64,000 nt of DNA from Candidatus Nitrosopumilus sp. SW (GTDB lineage Archaea; Thermoproteota; Nitrososphaeria; Nitrososphaerales; Nitrosopumilaceae): positions 907,687-971,686 of the forward strand of contig NZ_CP035425.1 of NCBI RefSeq assembly GCF_006740685.1, in the 5' to 3' direction. The notes beneath the pieces were generated by a model. It ran no database searches and had not been told where the DNA came from. It was given only the letters and a program-made list of their open reading frames with translations. The position numbers and the translations under genes were made by a program. Of the stretch, positions 34,745 to 43,445 are shown one piece after another (the stretch's first letter is position 1; the number at the start of each line of letters is the position of its first letter).

Positions 34745-36295
34745 TTGAAAAATCTATTTCTGTTATTTTTCCTGCCATTGTTGTTTGTATTTACATTTGA
34801 TAGTGCATTTGGTCATGGTGTAGGAAGCGAAACGTTTCCTCCAGTAGATCTTAATGGAAAACAAGTGACTCTCGAAATCTCTTCATCCCAAAGTGATCCT
34901 GAAGAAAATGATGATCAACAGATTTCTATTTCAATGATTGATTTTGATTCTAAAATCACTTTACGTGATGTTACTTTTCATATAAAAGCTGAAAAAGGAA
35001 GCCAATTTCTTTTTGAAAGAGAATTCAAAGCAGATAATGGTTTTCTAGTATTCAATTTTGTTTCAGAAGACAATGATTCTATTACTATTGAGGAAGAAAG
35101 TGAGAGCAATGTATTTGGTTCTTTATTGGGATTGGATAGCAGATTAATTCATGTAAAGGGTCCAAAACTCAGCGAAGGAGGATTATACAAATTTGATATT
35201 AGTATACTTACTGCTGATGGCTATTCAAAAACACTTGAAGAACCATTGATATTCAATGCAGGAATTTCAATTGCTCAAACATCTAGACATGATTTTATTG
35301 ATCCAAATTTTGGAGACCAGAATATTCATGTAGTTACATATTATGACGAAATTTCTGACTTTGAATATGATCCTGATTTAAAAGAAATTAGATACTCTAT
35401 GCCTTTTGAATGGAGTTATACCAACATCAATCAAACATCAGTTGTACATGAAGAACTAGTTATTCCAAAAACCTTTGGTGATTTACTTGTGTCTGGATTT
35501 ACCATGTTTGTTAATGGTGTTCAACTCTCTGATGATGTAACAACAATAGATGATTTTTTTTCTGATGGTCGTATAGTTCATTTCATTATTTACCAAAAAG
35601 AGTTAGTCAATGTTCTTGAAAATGGTGCAAATGATAATGGTATGAATTTTGTAATTAAACCAAACAGAGACTATCCTCATTTGAGTTCAGTTACTGAAAA
35701 TGGACAATTTAGAATTCTTGTATCTTGGGAACCTGAAAATCTCAAATCTAATTCAAATGCAAAAATAATCTTTGATGTAACTGATGTATTCTTGAAAAAT
35801 AAACCTGTTTCAACAAATTATCAATTTTCAGTTACCCAAAACAACAAAATAATTTATCAACAAAGTGGAACTAGCACTGATTCGCGAGAAGAACACAATG
35901 TAGCAGAATTTATGATTCCGCAAGATATCACAGGAATTGTTAATCTGAATTTTTATAATTTAGATAATAATGATCTTGCTAGAACAACTATTCCAATTGT
36001 TATTGATAGAGTTACATCTCAAAAAGAAATTACAATTCCTGATTGGATTAGAAACAATGCATTATGGTGGTCTGAAGAACAAATTGATGACAATACTTTC
36101 GTTCAAGGAATTGAATATCTGATTACAAACAAAATCATTGTAATTCCACCAACACAACAAGAAGATTCAGGATCTCAAGAAATCCCCTCATGGATTAGAA
36201 ACAACGCAGCCTGGTGGGCTGCAGGTCAGATAGATGACCAAACATTTGTTCAGGGATTGGAGTTTTTGATTCAAAAAGGAATCATTCGTGTTTGA
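34745..36295 (+). CDS. Exported surface protein with two WW repeats (paralogue)
   Basis: The frame is open from 34652, but the region before 34745 overlaps the 68-residue gene; TTG 34745, 1 nt after that gene's stop, begins directly with the signal peptide (KNLFLLFFLPLLFVFTFDSAFG), giving 516 aa. The ectodomain is paralogous to the 23132 and 32782 proteins (HGVGSETFPPVDLNGKQVTLEI, QTSVVHEELVIPKTFGDLL, FVNGVQL). The C-terminus has two WW repeats (IPDWIRNNALWWSEEQIDDN and [20 protein letters not shown]). It probably stays at the cell surface. Confidence 0.78.
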   Translation: MKNLFLLFFLPLLFVFTFDSAFGHGVGSETFPPVDLNGKQVTLEISSSQSDPEENDDQQISISMIDFDSKITLRDVTFHIKAEKGSQFLFEREFKADNGFLVFNFVSEDNDSITIEEESESNVFGSLLGLDSRLIHVKGPKLSEGGLYKFDISILTADGYSKTLEEPLIFNAGISIAQTSRHDFIDPNFGDQNIHVVTYYDEISDFEYDPDLKEIRYSMPFEWSYTNINQTSVVHEELVIPKTFGDLLVSGFTMFVNGVQLSDDVTTIDDFFSDGRIVHFIIYQKELVNVLENGANDNGMNFVIKPNRDYPHLSSVTENGQFRILVSWEPENLKSNSNAKIIFDVTDVFLKNKPVSTNYQFSVTQNNKIIYQQSGTSTDSREEHNVAEFMIPQDITGIVNLNFYNLDNNDLARTTIPIVIDRVTSQKEITIPDWIRNNALWWSEEQIDDNTFVQGIEYLITNKIIVIPPTQQEDSGSQEIPSWIRNNAAWWAAGQIDDQTFVQGLEFLIQKGIIRV

Positions 36296-36358
36296 TCCAT
36301 ACTAATTCGAGAAATGAACCAGTCACTTTAAATGAATAATTGACTAAATCATACTACT

Positions 36359-36751
36359 TTGTTCAGACCTGAAACTATACTTGAAAGAAAATCTACGTTA
36401 TTTTCTATTGTAGTTACAGGAGTAGTTGCAATTCTAGCTATACCAATTATAGTTCCTCATTTGTTACATGGTTATCATTTAGCACACATCATATTGCATG
36501 TTGGAGGAATATCTTTAGCAGTATTCATTACTGTTCTTGCAATATTTGCATATTCAAAATTAAGAACAAAACGACTTTTACTTAGTGCAATTGCATTTGC
36601 AAATTTTATTGGAGCAGAAGTTATTTTACTAGTTGATGCAACATGGCCTACACTGTATGACTTTGATATAATGTCTATTGAAGAGATAGGACATTTATTG
36701 ACATTTCTCACATTAGGATTATTAGCATTAGGAGTGTTTAGAAATGACTGA
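36359..36751 (+). CDS. Four-helix membrane protein
   Basis: The 130-residue protein has about four membrane helices (residues 14-34, 42-65, 72-92, 107-127) with several His near helix ends (PHLLHGYHLAHIILHVGG), which could bind metal or heme. Start TTG 36359; a TATA-like CTTTAAATGA is 26 nt upstream. Its end overlaps the winged-helix regulator gene by 8 nt, so the two products are probably functionally linked, for instance as a membrane sensor with its regulator. Confidence 0.68.
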   Translation: MFRPETILERKSTLFSIVVTGVVAILAIPIIVPHLLHGYHLAHIILHVGGISLAVFITVLAIFAYSKLRTKRLLLSAIAFANFIGAEVILLVDATWPTLYDFDIMSIEEIGHLLTFLTLGLLALGVFRND

Positions 36752-37244
36752 TAGGGATTCACAAATTCAAGAAATCATTGAAAAAAATCCAGGAATTCAA
36801 TTCCGTGAAATCATGCGTTCTTCTGGATTAAAGAATGGAGTTCTAAGTCATTATCTAGACAAATTAGAAAAAAATGGAATCATTAAAGCTACTCGTGGTC
36901 CAAGACAAGTAAGATTCTATCCTCCACAAATTACAGAAGACGAATCAATTGTAATCAAGGCATTACGAAAACAAACTCCACGTGATTTGTTACTTGCGCT
37001 AGTCAAAGAAGATGGTTTAGAATTTTCTCAACTCGTAAAAGAAGTAAACAAATCCCCCTCAACTGTTTCATTATACCTATCACAACTAGTTGATGATGGG
37101 TTGGTAGAAACAAAATTCGTTCAACTCAAAAAAAGATATCATATTAAAGTCAGAGACTTGATAGATAAACTAGTTGAAGACTATAGACCAAGCCTACTTG
37201 AAAAGCCAACTTCTGGATTTGAAGACATTGTCAATTCCTTTTAG
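36744..37244 (+). CDS. Tandem winged-helix transcription regulator
   Basis: The 166-residue protein contains two winged-helix domains: residues about 5-60 (IQFREIMRSSGLKNGVLSHYLDKLEKNGIIKATRGPRQVRFYP) and about 85-150 (LEFSQLVKEVNKSPSTVSLYLSQLVDDGLVETKFVQLKKRYHI), as in ArsR/MarR-like archaeal regulators. It overlaps the membrane protein gene upstream and the exported WW-repeat gene downstream, so all three are one translation-coupled unit. Confidence 0.85.
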   Translation: MTDRDSQIQEIIEKNPGIQFREIMRSSGLKNGVLSHYLDKLEKNGIIKATRGPRQVRFYPPQITEDESIVIKALRKQTPRDLLLALVKEDGLEFSQLVKEVNKSPSTVSLYLSQLVDDGLVETKFVQLKKRYHIKVRDLIDKLVEDYRPSLLEKPTSGFEDIVNSF

Positions 37245-38469
37245 GAATTTTCACAAAACTTTACTATTTGGAATCATCTTAACTGTGCTTTTTGTTCCAC
37301 AAATAGCATTTGCTGATGTCTTCATTCCTAAAAGTGAATACACTGGTTACTATGACTATCAAGGTATTTTCACTGTCGTTGGAAATGTAAAAAATCAAAA
37401 TGATTTTGCATTGATTCCAACAATTACAATTTCTGTAATTGACACTGATGATACAAAAATCACTAAAGAATTTGTTCATGTACCAATTCCTACCATGACT
37501 GATATTCCATTTAAAATAAAATTCCCTGAAATACATGGTGCAAATCCTGAACTATTGGAAGCAGAAATGAGTTACACTAAAACTGACAAAGAACGTATCC
37601 CAATTCAAATTATTTATGATAAAACTCTGATCACACATGATGATGGTCATGTTACTGGAAAAATTGAGAATATTGGAAATTATACAGTATACAATCCAAA
37701 AGTATATGCAATTGTTCATGGTTATGAGAAATACATCTTAGATGTTGCTCACAACATTGAACCAATTGAAAAAATTGAACCTGGAGAAATTTTAGATTTC
37801 ACCATTTATCCAGACCCATCTGTTTCTGAACCAGTACGATTCTACTCTTGTTTTGCACCAGTTGACACTACAGTAATTCCTGTTACTGCAAAGAAGAATG
37901 GTGGTGATTTTGATTTTAGATATGACTCAGGTGCATGGTATTCAGCTGCAAAGTTTGATGAATCTGGAACAACAATGACGATTCGTGGATACAACAGTTA
38001 TCCCTTAGAAACATATGCTAACTTTGAATTCTCTCCGATTTCCGGAAATGAAAAATTTTCTGTTACACTTAATGATGAGCCTATAGAATTCATTCAAAGC
38101 ATTGATGATATGGGATTTTGGCATGTTGCATTTACAGTTGAGCCTCAATCTCAAGGAATTTTGAAAATTTCAGGGTTTGAAAAAGGATTGCCCCCAGAAC
38201 TCCCAACAATTCCTGTATGGGTAAAACAAAATGCTGATTGGTGGACAACTCAACAAATCTCTGATTCAGAATTTTTAGAAGGAATTGATTTTCTTTTTGA
38301 AAAACAAATTCTATCTGTTCCTGCACGTGAAACAGTATCAGAATCACAATGGAAAATTCCACAATGGGTACAAAATCCTGCAAGTTGGTGGTATGAAGAA
38401 AAAATTACAGATGAACAATTCTTAAACATAATTGAGAATTTGGTTCAACGAGAAATTATTGTTGTCTAG
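37228..38469 (+). CDS. Exported protein with two WW repeats
   Basis: The frame is open from 37174, but TTG 37228 begins closer to the signal peptide (TLLFGIILTVLFVPQIAFA), giving 413 aa and a 17-nt overlap with the regulator. Mature ADVFIPKSEYTGYYDYQGIFTVVGNVKN starts a beta-rich domain resembling archaeal CARDB-like or FxLYD-like units (PIPTMTDIPFKIKFP), and the C-terminus has two WW repeats (IPVWVKQNADWWTTQQISDS and IPQWVQNPASWWYEEKITDE). It is not clearly paralogous to the HGxG family in its ectodomain. Confidence 0.75.
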   Translation: MSIPFRNFHKTLLFGIILTVLFVPQIAFADVFIPKSEYTGYYDYQGIFTVVGNVKNQNDFALIPTITISVIDTDDTKITKEFVHVPIPTMTDIPFKIKFPEIHGANPELLEAEMSYTKTDKERIPIQIIYDKTLITHDDGHVTGKIENIGNYTVYNPKVYAIVHGYEKYILDVAHNIEPIEKIEPGEILDFTIYPDPSVSEPVRFYSCFAPVDTTVIPVTAKKNGGDFDFRYDSGAWYSAAKFDESGTTMTIRGYNSYPLETYANFEFSPISGNEKFSVTLNDEPIEFIQSIDDMGFWHVAFTVEPQSQGILKISGFEKGLPPELPTIPVWVKQNADWWTTQQISDSEFLEGIDFLFEKQILSVPARETVSESQWKIPQWVQNPASWWYEEKITDEQFLNIIENLVQREIIVV

Positions 38470-38526
38470 TGGTTCATTCAACGAATGTCCCACATTTGTT
38501 TAATAGAAAATCACAATATTCTTTAC

Positions 38527-39150
38527 ATGAAACAAAACAACAAAGTTTTTGGGCTATCTATTGCAGCATTTTTTGCAATTTCTGTTATTGCAATATCTGC
38601 AACACCAACAGCAATGGCAAAATCAGATGCAAATGGCCAACCTGATTTAGTTGCAATATTGACTGCTGTTGATGGTTCTAGTAGTGATCCAAAAGGAAAA
38701 GCAGTGTTTTGGTTTGATGATGATTCAAACCCTACATCAATTAGATATCAAATTATTCTAAATCAAATTGATGTTAATGGTAATGATGGTAAGGGATTAA
38801 GTGAATCATTAGAAAAAGTTCACATTCACTACGCTCCCGATGGGGTTCATCAACCAATGCATCTTTACAACATTTTAGGTCCAGCAGATGATCTGGATGA
38901 TGGAAAGATAGCAGGAAATACACTTTCAGGCGTGTGGGATGAAGCAGATGTTTGGTCAAATTGGAATGAACCTGGAATGCCTATGCATCATTCATCAAAA
39001 CCATTGGATGGAATTAATCCAAACGGTAACACCATTCTTGAAAATTTGTGTACTGGAAATACTGATGTGAACATACACCTTCATGGTGATATTCCTTACA
39101 TTAGAGGAATCATTGTAGCAAACTCTGATGCATGCTCAAATCTTGGATGA
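38527..39150 (+). CDS. Exported CHRD-like domain protein
   Basis: From ATG 38527 the product has 207 residues; an ATG at 38485 would place 14 extra residues before the signal peptide (KVFGLSIAAFFAISVIAISATPTAMA). The mature part matches the CHRD style: KGKAVFWFDDDSNPTSIRYQIILNQID, EKVHIHYAPDGVHQPMHLYNI and NIHLHGDIPYIRGIIV. Clusters of His on neighbouring strands could bind metal. The domain occurs in secreted bacterial and archaeal proteins and in chordin; its function in archaea is unknown. A T-rich terminator follows. Confidence 0.78.
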   Translation: MKQNNKVFGLSIAAFFAISVIAISATPTAMAKSDANGQPDLVAILTAVDGSSSDPKGKAVFWFDDDSNPTSIRYQIILNQIDVNGNDGKGLSESLEKVHIHYAPDGVHQPMHLYNILGPADDLDDGKIAGNTLSGVWDEADVWSNWNEPGMPMHHSSKPLDGINPNGNTILENLCTGNTDVNIHLHGDIPYIRGIIVANSDACSNLG

Positions 39151-39160
39151 TAAATCCATC

Positions 39161-39176
39161 TTTTCTTTTATTTTTT
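39161..39176 (+). terminator. T-rich terminator after the CHRD gene
   Basis: Runs of T (TTTTC, TTTTA, TTTTTT) follow 10 nt after the stop codon and end the surface-protein region before the rhomboid gene. Confidence 0.45.
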
Positions 39177-39246
39177 AAAATTTGAATAATGATTATTCAC
39201 GATTGAAAAATCTTATTATACAAATTTCATTCAAGCTAAACAACAG

Positions 39247-40005
39247 ATGTTACCATTAAGAGATGAAAATCCCCATCCACCAGGATTCAAACCAAAAATT
39301 ACAATTGGACTAATCATACTAAATGTAGTAATTTTCTTTTATGAAGTAGCTATTACTGGTCAGTTTTGGGAATTTTCAAACCAAAATGCTGCATTCATGT
39401 TTTTTGAGTGGGGTGCAGTTCCTAGCTGTGTTACTGGTTTCTCATCAATGATTCAACCCGGAATAGCTTGTCCTGATACTCCATACTTTTCATTATTTAG
39501 CTCAATGTTCATGCATGGTGGTTTAATGCACTTGGGTGGTAACATGTTGTTTTTGTGGATATTTGGTGATAACATTGAACTAAAGTTTGGTAAAGCAAAA
39601 TTTCTTTTAATTTATCTTGGATGGGGTCTTGGTGCAGGATTAGCTCATATTGTAATTGATCCTACAAGTTCTATTCCTGCAGTTGGTGCATCAGGAGCTA
39701 TTTCTGGCATACTTGGTGCATATCTGGCAATGTTTCCAAGAGTTAGAATTACAACATTCCTCATGTTGGGATTCTTTTGGAGAATGATGCACATTCAAGC
39801 AAAATGGTTCTTACCATTTTGGCTGGTATTTCAGAATCTGTTACCATTTTTCATAGGTGGATTTGGTGTTGCAGGAGGTGGTGTTGCATACATGGCTCAC
39901 ATTGGAGGATTTGTAATTGGATTTGCAACAGGATATCTCTACAAAAAAACTCATAGTTCCGAATACACGTATGGTACTCGATACGGATACCGTCCAGACT
40001 ATTGA
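39247..40005 (+). CDS. Rhomboid-family intramembrane serine protease
   Basis: The 252-residue protein has six or seven membrane helices. The catalytic Ser149 is in GASGAISG and the catalytic His218 in AYMAHIGG; the supporting HGGLMHLGGNM motif places His95 and Asn99. Rhomboids cleave membrane proteins within their transmembrane segments. A polar loop (residues 55-80) with two Cys may be disulfide-linked outside. The gene follows the surface-protein region. Confidence 0.94.
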   Translation: MLPLRDENPHPPGFKPKITIGLIILNVVIFFYEVAITGQFWEFSNQNAAFMFFEWGAVPSCVTGFSSMIQPGIACPDTPYFSLFSSMFMHGGLMHLGGNMLFLWIFGDNIELKFGKAKFLLIYLGWGLGAGLAHIVIDPTSSIPAVGASGAISGILGAYLAMFPRVRITTFLMLGFFWRMMHIQAKWFLPFWLVFQNLLPFFIGGFGVAGGGVAYMAHIGGFVIGFATGYLYKKTHSSEYTYGTRYGYRPDY

Positions 40006-40038
40006 AAGCATAAATTCTTGATTCTAGTTTGAGTTTTC

Positions 40039-40215
40039 ATGCCATTGATTACAGTGTCAATGTATCCTGGAAGAACTCAGGAACAAAAAGACGAATACGC
40101 AAAAGCAATCACAAAATCAGCAGTTGAAATTCTAAAAACAAAAGAAAATCATGTAATTGTTGTTTTTGAAGACAATCCAAAAGAAAATTGGTTTTTGGCA
40201 GGAAACCAACTTTAA
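40039..40215 (+). CDS. 4-oxalocrotonate tautomerase-like protein (58 aa)
   Basis: An ATG at 40039 opens a 58-codon frame. After Met removal the product begins with Pro-Leu-Ile-Thr-Val, the hallmark of the tautomerase superfamily with catalytic Pro1. The body (YPGRTQEQKDEYAKAITKSAVEILKTKENHVIVVFEDNPKENWFLAG) matches the length and beta-alpha-beta layout of 4-OT enzymes. The biological substrate is unknown. It stands alone 33 nt after the rhomboid gene. Confidence 0.85.
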   Translation: MPLITVSMYPGRTQEQKDEYAKAITKSAVEILKTKENHVIVVFEDNPKENWFLAGNQL

Positions 40216-40233
40216 TTATTTTTTAAAAAAACT

Positions 40234-40347
40234 TGACTGGATGACTCCTCCTGTCCAGTCACAGGTTGACATACACACTATGGTCGGTATGATTCTATTA
40301 GAACTACTTTGCATAAGAAGGAAATGGTACATTTTGCGATTGTACCA
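40234..40347. other. Spacer with two perfect hairpins
   Basis: Between the tautomerase and nitrilase genes (40216-40387) no credible gene is seen, but two inverted repeats are: TGACTGGA (40234-40241) with TCCAGTCA (40254-40261), and TGGTACA (40325-40331) with TGTACCA (40341-40347). The first is GC-richer than the surroundings. They may belong to a small RNA or to terminator/leader structures. Confidence 0.35.
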
Positions 40348-40387
40348 ATGGTTTATCCTTTTATTGTCATTTGATTATTGATTTGCA

Positions 40388-41194
40388 ATGAAAGCTGCAG
40401 TTGTACAATTCAAAGCATCAACAAACAAAGAAACTAATCTAAAAAAAATTATTTCGTACATTCAAAAAGCAGCTTCAAAAAATGCAACACTATGTGCATT
40501 TCCAGAGTTTATGATGTTTTACACAAATTCAACTCAAACACCAAAACAACTTGCATCTCTATCTGAAACCATTAATGGAAACTTTGTAAAAACCATTGCA
40601 AAAACTGCAAAAGAAAACCACATTCAAGTTATAGGTTCATTTTATGAAAAAAGCAGAAAAAAAGATAGAGTCTATGATACTTCGTTTGTAATTGACACGT
40701 CTGGTAAAGTAATTTCCACGTACAGAAAAATTCATCTCTATGATGCATTGGGTTTTAGAGAATCCGACAAGATGGCATCGGGCTCTAAAATTGCAAAGCC
40801 TGTAAAGACAACACTTGGTAAAGTTGGAATGATGATCTGTTATGATTTACGCTTTCCAGAAATGTCTCGCTCACTTGCAGTTGCAGGTTCAGAAATACTA
40901 GTTGCACCATCAGCCTGGGTAAAAGGCAACATGAAAGAAGAACACTGGATTACAATTAACAAGACACGTGCAATTGAAAATGGTTGTTATGTGCTTGCAC
41001 CTGATCAAGTTGGAAACATTTACTGTGGAAGAAGTCTAGTTGTTGATCCTTATGGGAAAATTTTACTTGATATGAAAAAGAAACAAGGAATAGGATACGT
41101 CAATATTGATTTGAATAAAGTAAAACAAACACGTAAAGTCTTACCATTACTAAAGAATAGAAGAACAGATGTTTATCCTACTTTGAAGGCTTGA
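40388..41194 (+). CDS. Carbon-nitrogen hydrolase (nitrilase superfamily, Nit/omega-amidase-like)
   Basis: The 268-residue enzyme shows the catalytic triad of the superfamily: Glu40 (CAFPEFMM), Lys114 (TYRKIHLYDA) and Cys151 (MMICYDLRFPEMSR). The CYDLRFPE motif and length place it with the Nit1/Nit2 group that repairs deaminated glutathione or hydrolyses omega-amides of dicarboxylates. The cytoplasmic substrate here is not known. It overlaps the convergent zinc-finger gene by 17 nt. Confidence 0.92.
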   Translation: MKAAVVQFKASTNKETNLKKIISYIQKAASKNATLCAFPEFMMFYTNSTQTPKQLASLSETINGNFVKTIAKTAKENHIQVIGSFYEKSRKKDRVYDTSFVIDTSGKVISTYRKIHLYDALGFRESDKMASGSKIAKPVKTTLGKVGMMICYDLRFPEMSRSLAVAGSEILVAPSAWVKGNMKEEHWITINKTRAIENGCYVLAPDQVGNIYCGRSLVVDPYGKILLDMKKKQGIGYVNIDLNKVKQTRKVLPLLKNRRTDVYPTLKA

Positions 41195-41636
41195 CTCTAC
41201 TTTTACAATTGAAATTAGAACATTGTTTGGTCCATTGTTGTTTTCGTGAATAACGAAAAATTATCATTGGCCATTTACAAACATCACAAGGACTCTTTAT
41301 TGCTCTAAGCTTTGCTTTTTGCAGTAAAGGTGATGAAGCTTTGCATCCTCCATAAAAGTTCGAACATCCCATGAATCGTTTTCTTGTTGTTCTTGAACGT
41401 ATTACCATCAGTTCTCCTACTTTACATTGAGGACATGAAACCAACCCGTTTTTTGGAGAGTTTGTTCCAAGAATCATGTATTTTTTGTCTTTTGATGACC
41501 AAGACAGGTATCCGTTACCATCTAAATATTGAATAATCTCTTTTTTGAAGATGTTAGTCTTTGACTTTGTAGTTTTAACTGAATGTCTTACTATTGTCTT
41601 TTTGATCTGTACGGTTTGAAGTTTCTTTGCTGGCAT
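41178..41636 (-). CDS. Topoisomerase-type zinc-finger protein
   Basis: The 152-residue protein has a basic N-terminus and two zinc ribbon units of the topoisomerase I C4 type: CPQCKVGELMVIRSRTTRKRFMGCSNFYGGCKAS (about residues 68-101) and CDVCKWPMIIFRYSRKQQWTKQCSNFNC (about 117-145). In topoisomerases these domains bind single-stranded DNA; as a free-standing protein it may act as a nucleic-acid-binding accessory. The thiolase gene starts divergently 47 nt away. Confidence 0.82.
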   Translation of the reverse strand: MPAKKLQTVQIKKTIVRHSVKTTKSKTNIFKKEIIQYLDGNGYLSWSSKDKKYMILGTNSPKNGLVSCPQCKVGELMVIRSRTTRKRFMGCSNFYGGCKASSPLLQKAKLRAIKSPCDVCKWPMIIFRYSRKQQWTKQCSNFNCKSRVKPSK

Positions 41637-41683
41637 GTTCTATGTTGAATTTACTAAAACGATTTTTATAGGGAATTGGGTCA

Positions 41684-42847
41684 GTGACATTTGTGGAAAA
41701 GGTTTGTGTTCTTGGCGCAGGAAGCACCAAGTATGGAAAATTAGCAGATAGTATCGCTGATATTACTACTCAGGCATCAGTTGCAGCCATAGAAAGTGCC
41801 GGAATTTCACCTAAAGATATCAAAGCATCCTATATCTCAAACGTATTTGGCGTTGCAGACAAGCAGGTACACATTGGTCCTGTCTTGATGAGTAGATTAG
41901 GCATTCCAGATAAACCATCATTAACAATAGAGTCTGCATGTGGAAGTGGCTCTGTATCATTTAGAGAGGCATATGCCAATGTTGCAGCCGGATTTTATGA
42001 TTGTCTTTTAGTTACTGGTGTTGAGAAAGTAACTCATACTGGAACTGAATGGACTACAACTTACTTTGCATATTGTTCAGACTTTTTCTATGAGGGTCAA
42101 GCTGGTGCATCATTTCCAGGATTGTTTGCATCAATGGCAAGAGCTTACATGACAGAATTTAACACAACTGAAGAAGACTTTGCAAGAGTTGCAGTAAAGA
42201 ATCATGATAACGGTGTACTAAATCCAAAAGCTCACATGCAGAAAAAAATTACTATTGATGATGTAATGAATTCTGCAGTAGTTGCAAGTCCACTAAAACT
42301 ATTTGATTGCTGTCCTTTCTCAGATGGAGCAAGTTCTGTAATCTTATGTTCTGAAAAGTTTGCAAAAGAACACGGTGGTGATTATGTTGAATGTATTGGT
42401 TCAGGTCGTGGGGGTTCTCCTGCTGCATTGCAAGGACGTGATCACATGACAACAATTCCAAGTACAAAACTTGCAGCAGCTGATGCATACAAAATGGCAG
42501 GTATTACTGCAAAAGATGTAGACTTTGCAGAAGTACATGATTGTTTTACAATCGCAGAAGTTGTTGATACTGAAGACTTGGGATTCTTTGAAAAAGGAAA
42601 AGGTGTTGAAGCTGTACGTGAAGGTAGAACCTCATTAAATTCTGATATCTCTATTAATCCATCCGGCGGTCTTAAATCAAAAGGACATCCAATTGGAGCT
42701 ACTGGTGTAGGACAAGTAGTTGAAGTGTATGATCAATTAACTGGAAACGCTGGTGCAAGAACTGTTAAAGATGCAAAGATTGGTTTAACTCATAACTTTG
42801 GTGCAACTGGTGCAAGTTGTGCTGTTCATGTTTTCCAGAGTGTGTAA
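41684..42847 (+). CDS. SCPx-type thiolase (acetyl-CoA C-acetyltransferase candidate)
   Basis: The 387-residue protein has thiolase active-site elements: nucleophile Cys86 in TIESACGSGSVSFR, VHDCFTIAEV with catalytic His (SCPx form of NEAF), and GHPIGATGVGQVVE with the second His. The usual C-terminal CxG motif is replaced by NFGATGASC, as in archaeal SCPx-type members. Start GTG 41684, or GTG 41693. It is coupled to a DUF35 gene 1 nt downstream; such pairs channel acetoacetyl-CoA, so roles in the last step of the 3HP/4HB cycle or in mevalonate synthesis are plausible. Confidence 0.9.
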   Translation: MTFVEKVCVLGAGSTKYGKLADSIADITTQASVAAIESAGISPKDIKASYISNVFGVADKQVHIGPVLMSRLGIPDKPSLTIESACGSGSVSFREAYANVAAGFYDCLLVTGVEKVTHTGTEWTTTYFAYCSDFFYEGQAGASFPGLFASMARAYMTEFNTTEEDFARVAVKNHDNGVLNPKAHMQKKITIDDVMNSAVVASPLKLFDCCPFSDGASSVILCSEKFAKEHGGDYVECIGSGRGGSPAALQGRDHMTTIPSTKLAAADAYKMAGITAKDVDFAEVHDCFTIAEVVDTEDLGFFEKGKGVEAVREGRTSLNSDISINPSGGLKSKGHPIGATGVGQVVEVYDQLTGNAGARTVKDAKIGLTHNFGATGASCAVHVFQSV

Positions 42848-42848
42848 A

Positions 42849-43214
42849 ATGTCAATTGAAGAACAAGTAATTGAAAATGCCAAAAATGGTAAACTTCTAA
42901 CTCACAAATGTACTGACTGTGGATATCTTCATTTGTCTACAGCATATTTCTGTAGAGAATGCGGCAGTAAGGGATTTGAAGATGTACTTTTGGACGGTGT
43001 TGGAAAAGTTGCCACATATACCATAATTACTGTGCCTCCTGCTGGTTTTGAGAAATACACCCCATATGCCTTTGTTGTGCTCAAACTAGACAATTCTGAT
43101 TTGAGAATTTCAGGATTTATGGCAGGAATTGCCACCCCCACTGATCTTCCAGTTGGAACTCCTGCAAAAATCACTGGTTTTGATGAAAGAGGAATTATCA
43201 TCGAAAAGCAGTAA
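42849..43214 (+). CDS. DUF35 OB-fold protein, thiolase partner
   Basis: The start is ATG 42849, 1 nt after the thiolase stop (the frame is open further upstream). The 121-residue protein has an N-terminal zinc ribbon (Cys-x2-Cys: CTDCG, then CRECG) and an OB-fold (GVGKVATYTIITVPPAGFEKYTPYAFVVLKLDNSDLRISGFM), the DUF35 architecture. In methanogens a DUF35 protein bridges thiolase and HMG-CoA synthase into one complex; here the HMG-CoA synthase is not adjacent, so direct transfer of that model is inference. Confidence 0.9.
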   Translation: MSIEEQVIENAKNGKLLTHKCTDCGYLHLSTAYFCRECGSKGFEDVLLDGVGKVATYTIITVPPAGFEKYTPYAFVVLKLDNSDLRISGFMAGIATPTDLPVGTPAKITGFDERGIIIEKQ

Positions 43215-43283
43215 AAATATTTGTTTGAATTATTAAAAAAAATCAAAATCGATTTTTAATTATTTTGCATACTGATCCTTTTC

Positions 43284-43445
43284 ATGTCAGTTGAAGTAAC
43301 ATGTGGAAAATGTGGTGAAAAGATCACAAACATGAAGATGTTAAAATCACTAAAAGATGTAATGAATCCTTATAGTGGAAAATGTCCGTCATGTGGACAG
43401 AAACTCTCTACATCCGAGTTTTCATTAGATGTTCAAGAAAAATGA
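43284..43445 (+). CDS. Small zinc-ribbon protein (53 aa)
   Basis: An ATG at 43284 and TGA at 43443 give 53 codons. Two Cys pairs (CGKC near residue 7-10 and CPSC near 34-37) are separated by a basic helical stretch, which is the layout of a zinc ribbon. It lies in the spacer between the DUF35 gene and the large NrdD-like gene, same strand, and may bind nucleic acid; no family name can be given. A T7 run at 43462-43468 follows the stop. Confidence 0.7.
   Translation: MSVEVTCGKCGEKITNMKMLKSLKDVMNPYSGKCPSCGQKLSTSEFSLDVQEK

Noticed and set aside
40157-40381. 74-codon plus-strand frame after the tautomerase gene
   Set aside because: It overlaps the tautomerase end in another frame, has no promoter, and runs through two hairpins; the codons look random.
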